This document shows positions 57,735 to 58,930 of a DNA stretch of 58,930 nt, piece by piece. The stretch covers positions 1-58,930 of the forward strand of contig NZ_JAEHOB010000020.1 in assembly GCF_016464705.1 (NCBI RefSeq), written 5' to 3'. The stretch is from Qaidamihabitans albus (GTDB lineage: Bacteria; Actinomycetota; Actinomycetes; Mycobacteriales; Pseudonocardiaceae). Within the stretch, counting starts at the first letter, position 1; each line of letters starts with the position of its first letter. The notes below the pieces were generated by a model. The model was not told the DNA's origin and did no database searches. It saw only the letters and a list, made by a program, of their open reading frames with translations. A program made the translations under genes and the position numbers.

Positions 57735-57805
57735 GGGCGATACTGGGATCGAACCAGTGACCTCTTCGGTGTGAACGAAGCGCTCTCCCGCTGAGCTAAT
57801 CGCCC
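57735..57805 (-). tRNA. tRNA-Val (anticodon CAC)
   Basis: A full cloverleaf: acceptor GGGCGAT/ATCGCCC, D-stem GCTC/GAGC, anticodon stem CTTCG/CGAAG with loop TTCACAC, T-stem ACTGG/CCAGT with loop TTCGATC. The anticodon CAC reads GUG. The CCA is not encoded. Upstream on the minus strand, TACAGT and TTGTCG with 19-base spacing could be its promoter. Confidence 0.95.
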
Positions 57806-58208
57806 CTCGCGGTTGTGAGAACAGACTGTACCGGAGCCCGTTCGGCCGCCGACAAACGGGTGGTTCGAACCCACACACGCTGCGCACACGTATCGGTACG
57901 CAGCGAACAACAGCGAGCTAGCGAGCGTGCCACCGGCGGCAGGCACGGGAAGGGGATCGAGGTCACCTCCGACATTCGCGCGACGGTTCTATCGCCCACG
58001 CGTTAAACCGAGCAGTATGTACCGGGTGGACGATCAGCATGGTCGCGCGCGAGGGCCGACGAGCCGGGAGCGATGATGAGACGAACGGGTGGGCCCGGGA
58101 CACACGTCAGGGTGATCTCGAGCGGAACGGCGAGCGAGCCGGCACCCGGGCACGTCTCAGTGTCGAGCTCGGCCAGCCCGGCCGGGAAGGGAGCAGAAGG
58201 GTAAGACG
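57806..58208. other. Intergenic region between tRNA-Val and ssgB
   Basis: About 400 bases without a gene I can support. It must contain the minus-strand tRNA-Val promoter (near 57825-57855) and the plus-strand ssgB promoter. No palindrome or operator stands out. GC content rises towards ssgB. Confidence 0.5.
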
Positions 58209-58634
58209 ATGCGAAACGATCACGTGACGCTCCGGTCCACGGCGGTCTTCGACCTGCTTGCGCCTCGGACCCCGGCCGTGCCGGTGAAGGTGGAGCTCCG
58301 CTACGACACCCGCGACCCGTACGCCGTGGTGGCCGCGTTCCGCACCGGCCGGGCCGGCTGGGTCGAATGGGTGTACGCACGCGACCTCCTCGCCGACGGT
58401 CTGCTGGCCGAGGCGGGTGACGGCGACGTCCGGATCCGACCCTCGGTCGAGGACCCCGAATCGGTGCTGATCGAGCTGAACTCCCCCTCGGGGCACGCGA
58501 TGTTCGAGGCATCGGCGCAGGAGCTGGCCGACTTCCTGGACCGCACCTACGACGTCGTGCTTCCGGGCAACGAGCACCTGTGGGTGGACGTGGACGACGC
58601 GCTCACCCGCCTGATCCCGCACGATCTGGGCTGA
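58209..58634 (+). CDS. ssgB: SsgA-family sporulation/cell-division regulator (SsgB-like)
   Basis: This 141-residue protein begins MRNDHVTLRSTAVFDLLAPR and contains VELRYDTRDPYAVVAAFRTG and VEWVYARDLLADGLL, the SsgB signature. SsgB recruits FtsZ to future septa in sporulating actinomycetes. In non-sporulating relatives it is still conserved, and its role there is less clear. The length and lack of membrane segments are typical. ATG start with AAGGG eight to nine bases upstream. The tRNA-Gly/tRNA-Cys genes follow. Confidence 0.94.
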   Translation: MRNDHVTLRSTAVFDLLAPRTPAVPVKVELRYDTRDPYAVVAAFRTGRAGWVEWVYARDLLADGLLAEAGDGDVRIRPSVEDPESVLIELNSPSGHAMFEASAQELADFLDRTYDVVLPGNEHLWVDVDDALTRLIPHDLG

Positions 58635-58746
58635 TGGCGAGCCCGGTGGCGTGGGAGACACCCCCCGTTCACACGCGGCCTCGCGGTCCGATACAGTTCC
58701 TGCACACACCACGACAACGGGTCCCTGAGACACGGGGTCGCGGAAT

Positions 58747-58819
58747 GCGGACGTAGCGCAGCTGGTAGCGCATCACCTTGCCAAGGTGAGGGTCGCGGGT
58801 TCGAATCCCGTCGTCCGCT
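58747..58819 (+). tRNA. tRNA-Gly (anticodon GCC)
   Basis: Acceptor GCGGACG/CGTCCGC, D-arm GCGC/GCGC, anticodon stem TCACC/GGTGA with loop TTGCCAA, T-stem CGGGT..ATCCCG. The anticodon GCC reads GGC/GGU. Discriminator T; the CCA is not encoded. Confidence 0.95.
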
Positions 58820-58890
58820 CGACTGCGGCGGCACCCCGCAGTTGAACCGGGTTCACGGAGAAGCGGTCCGGCAATCCGGTTCAGACTCAC

Positions 58891-58930
58891 GGCGGAGTGG
58901 CCGAGTGGTTCAGGCAAGGGCCTGCAAAGC
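58891..58930 (+). tRNA. tRNA-Cys (anticodon GCA), cut by the window end
   Basis: The 5' 40 bases are present: acceptor GGCGGAG, D-arm with GAGTGGTTCAGGCA, then AGGGC and the loop CTGCAAA with anticodon GCA. The 3' half lies beyond the window. It follows tRNA-Gly, the usual actinobacterial pairing. Confidence 0.9.

Overview
This is a high-GC actinobacterial chromosome segment. The gene families (MltG-RuvX-AlaS, RuvCAB-YajC-SecDF-Apt-Rsh, the PgsA-acyltransferase-PimA lipid operon, SsgB, an Rv2578c-type radical SAM protein, EF-G2) and frequent GTG starts with 4-base stop/start overlaps point to a Pseudonocardiaceae-like organism (Amycolatopsis, Prauserella or Saccharomonospora type). That placement is inferred from gene content. 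It was not computed.

Layout. 1-2.3 kb is a decay zone: an IS481-type transposase fragment, a SnoaL-like fragment, an imine-reductase-like gene broken by two frameshifts next to an intact MerR regulator, and a DinB/DUF664 gene with an internal deletion. 2.4-13 kb holds the minus-strand block aroE-mltG-ruvX-alaS-two small membrane genes-rarA, followed by a GDSL hydrolase and a phosphotransferase. 13.2-25 kb is mixed: aspS, a radical SAM gene with a perfect LexA box, ArsR plus a SRPBCC (AHSA1-type) partner, an aldehyde dehydrogenase/IclR/ThDP-enzyme cluster, YibE/F, and an MBL hydrolase. 25.2-36.7 kb is core: cyclophilin, aminotransferase IV, enoyl-CoA hydratase, rsh, apt, secF, secD, yajC, ruvB, ruvA, ruvC (second LexA box).

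36.8-58.9 kb continues the usual actinobacterial order yebC-pdxT-pdxS-Nudix-pimA-acyltransferase-pgsA-HIT-thrS. It is interrupted by accessory cassettes: azlCD with an XRE-cupin regulator, a toxin-antitoxin scar and an MFS/TetR pair lie between pdxT and pdxS; EF-G2 and an XdhC-like gene lie next to pdxS; and a MarR/YceI pair lies between pgsA and HIT. The right end has a polyprenyl-phosphate sugar transferase, tRNA-Val, ssgB, tRNA-Gly and the start of tRNA-Cys.

The most interesting signals are four copies of a dispersed palindrome (arms CTCGTGAGTGC / GCACTCACGAG) that sit at gene ends, three of them between convergent genes. Next are the SOS-controlled SplB-like radical SAM gene, which also carries a near-perfect 51-nt inverted repeat inside its first codons, related 9-nt arrays in the two genes beside it, and a hairpin that pairs exactly with the Shine-Dalgarno of a Tat-exported phosphatase/nuclease-like gene.
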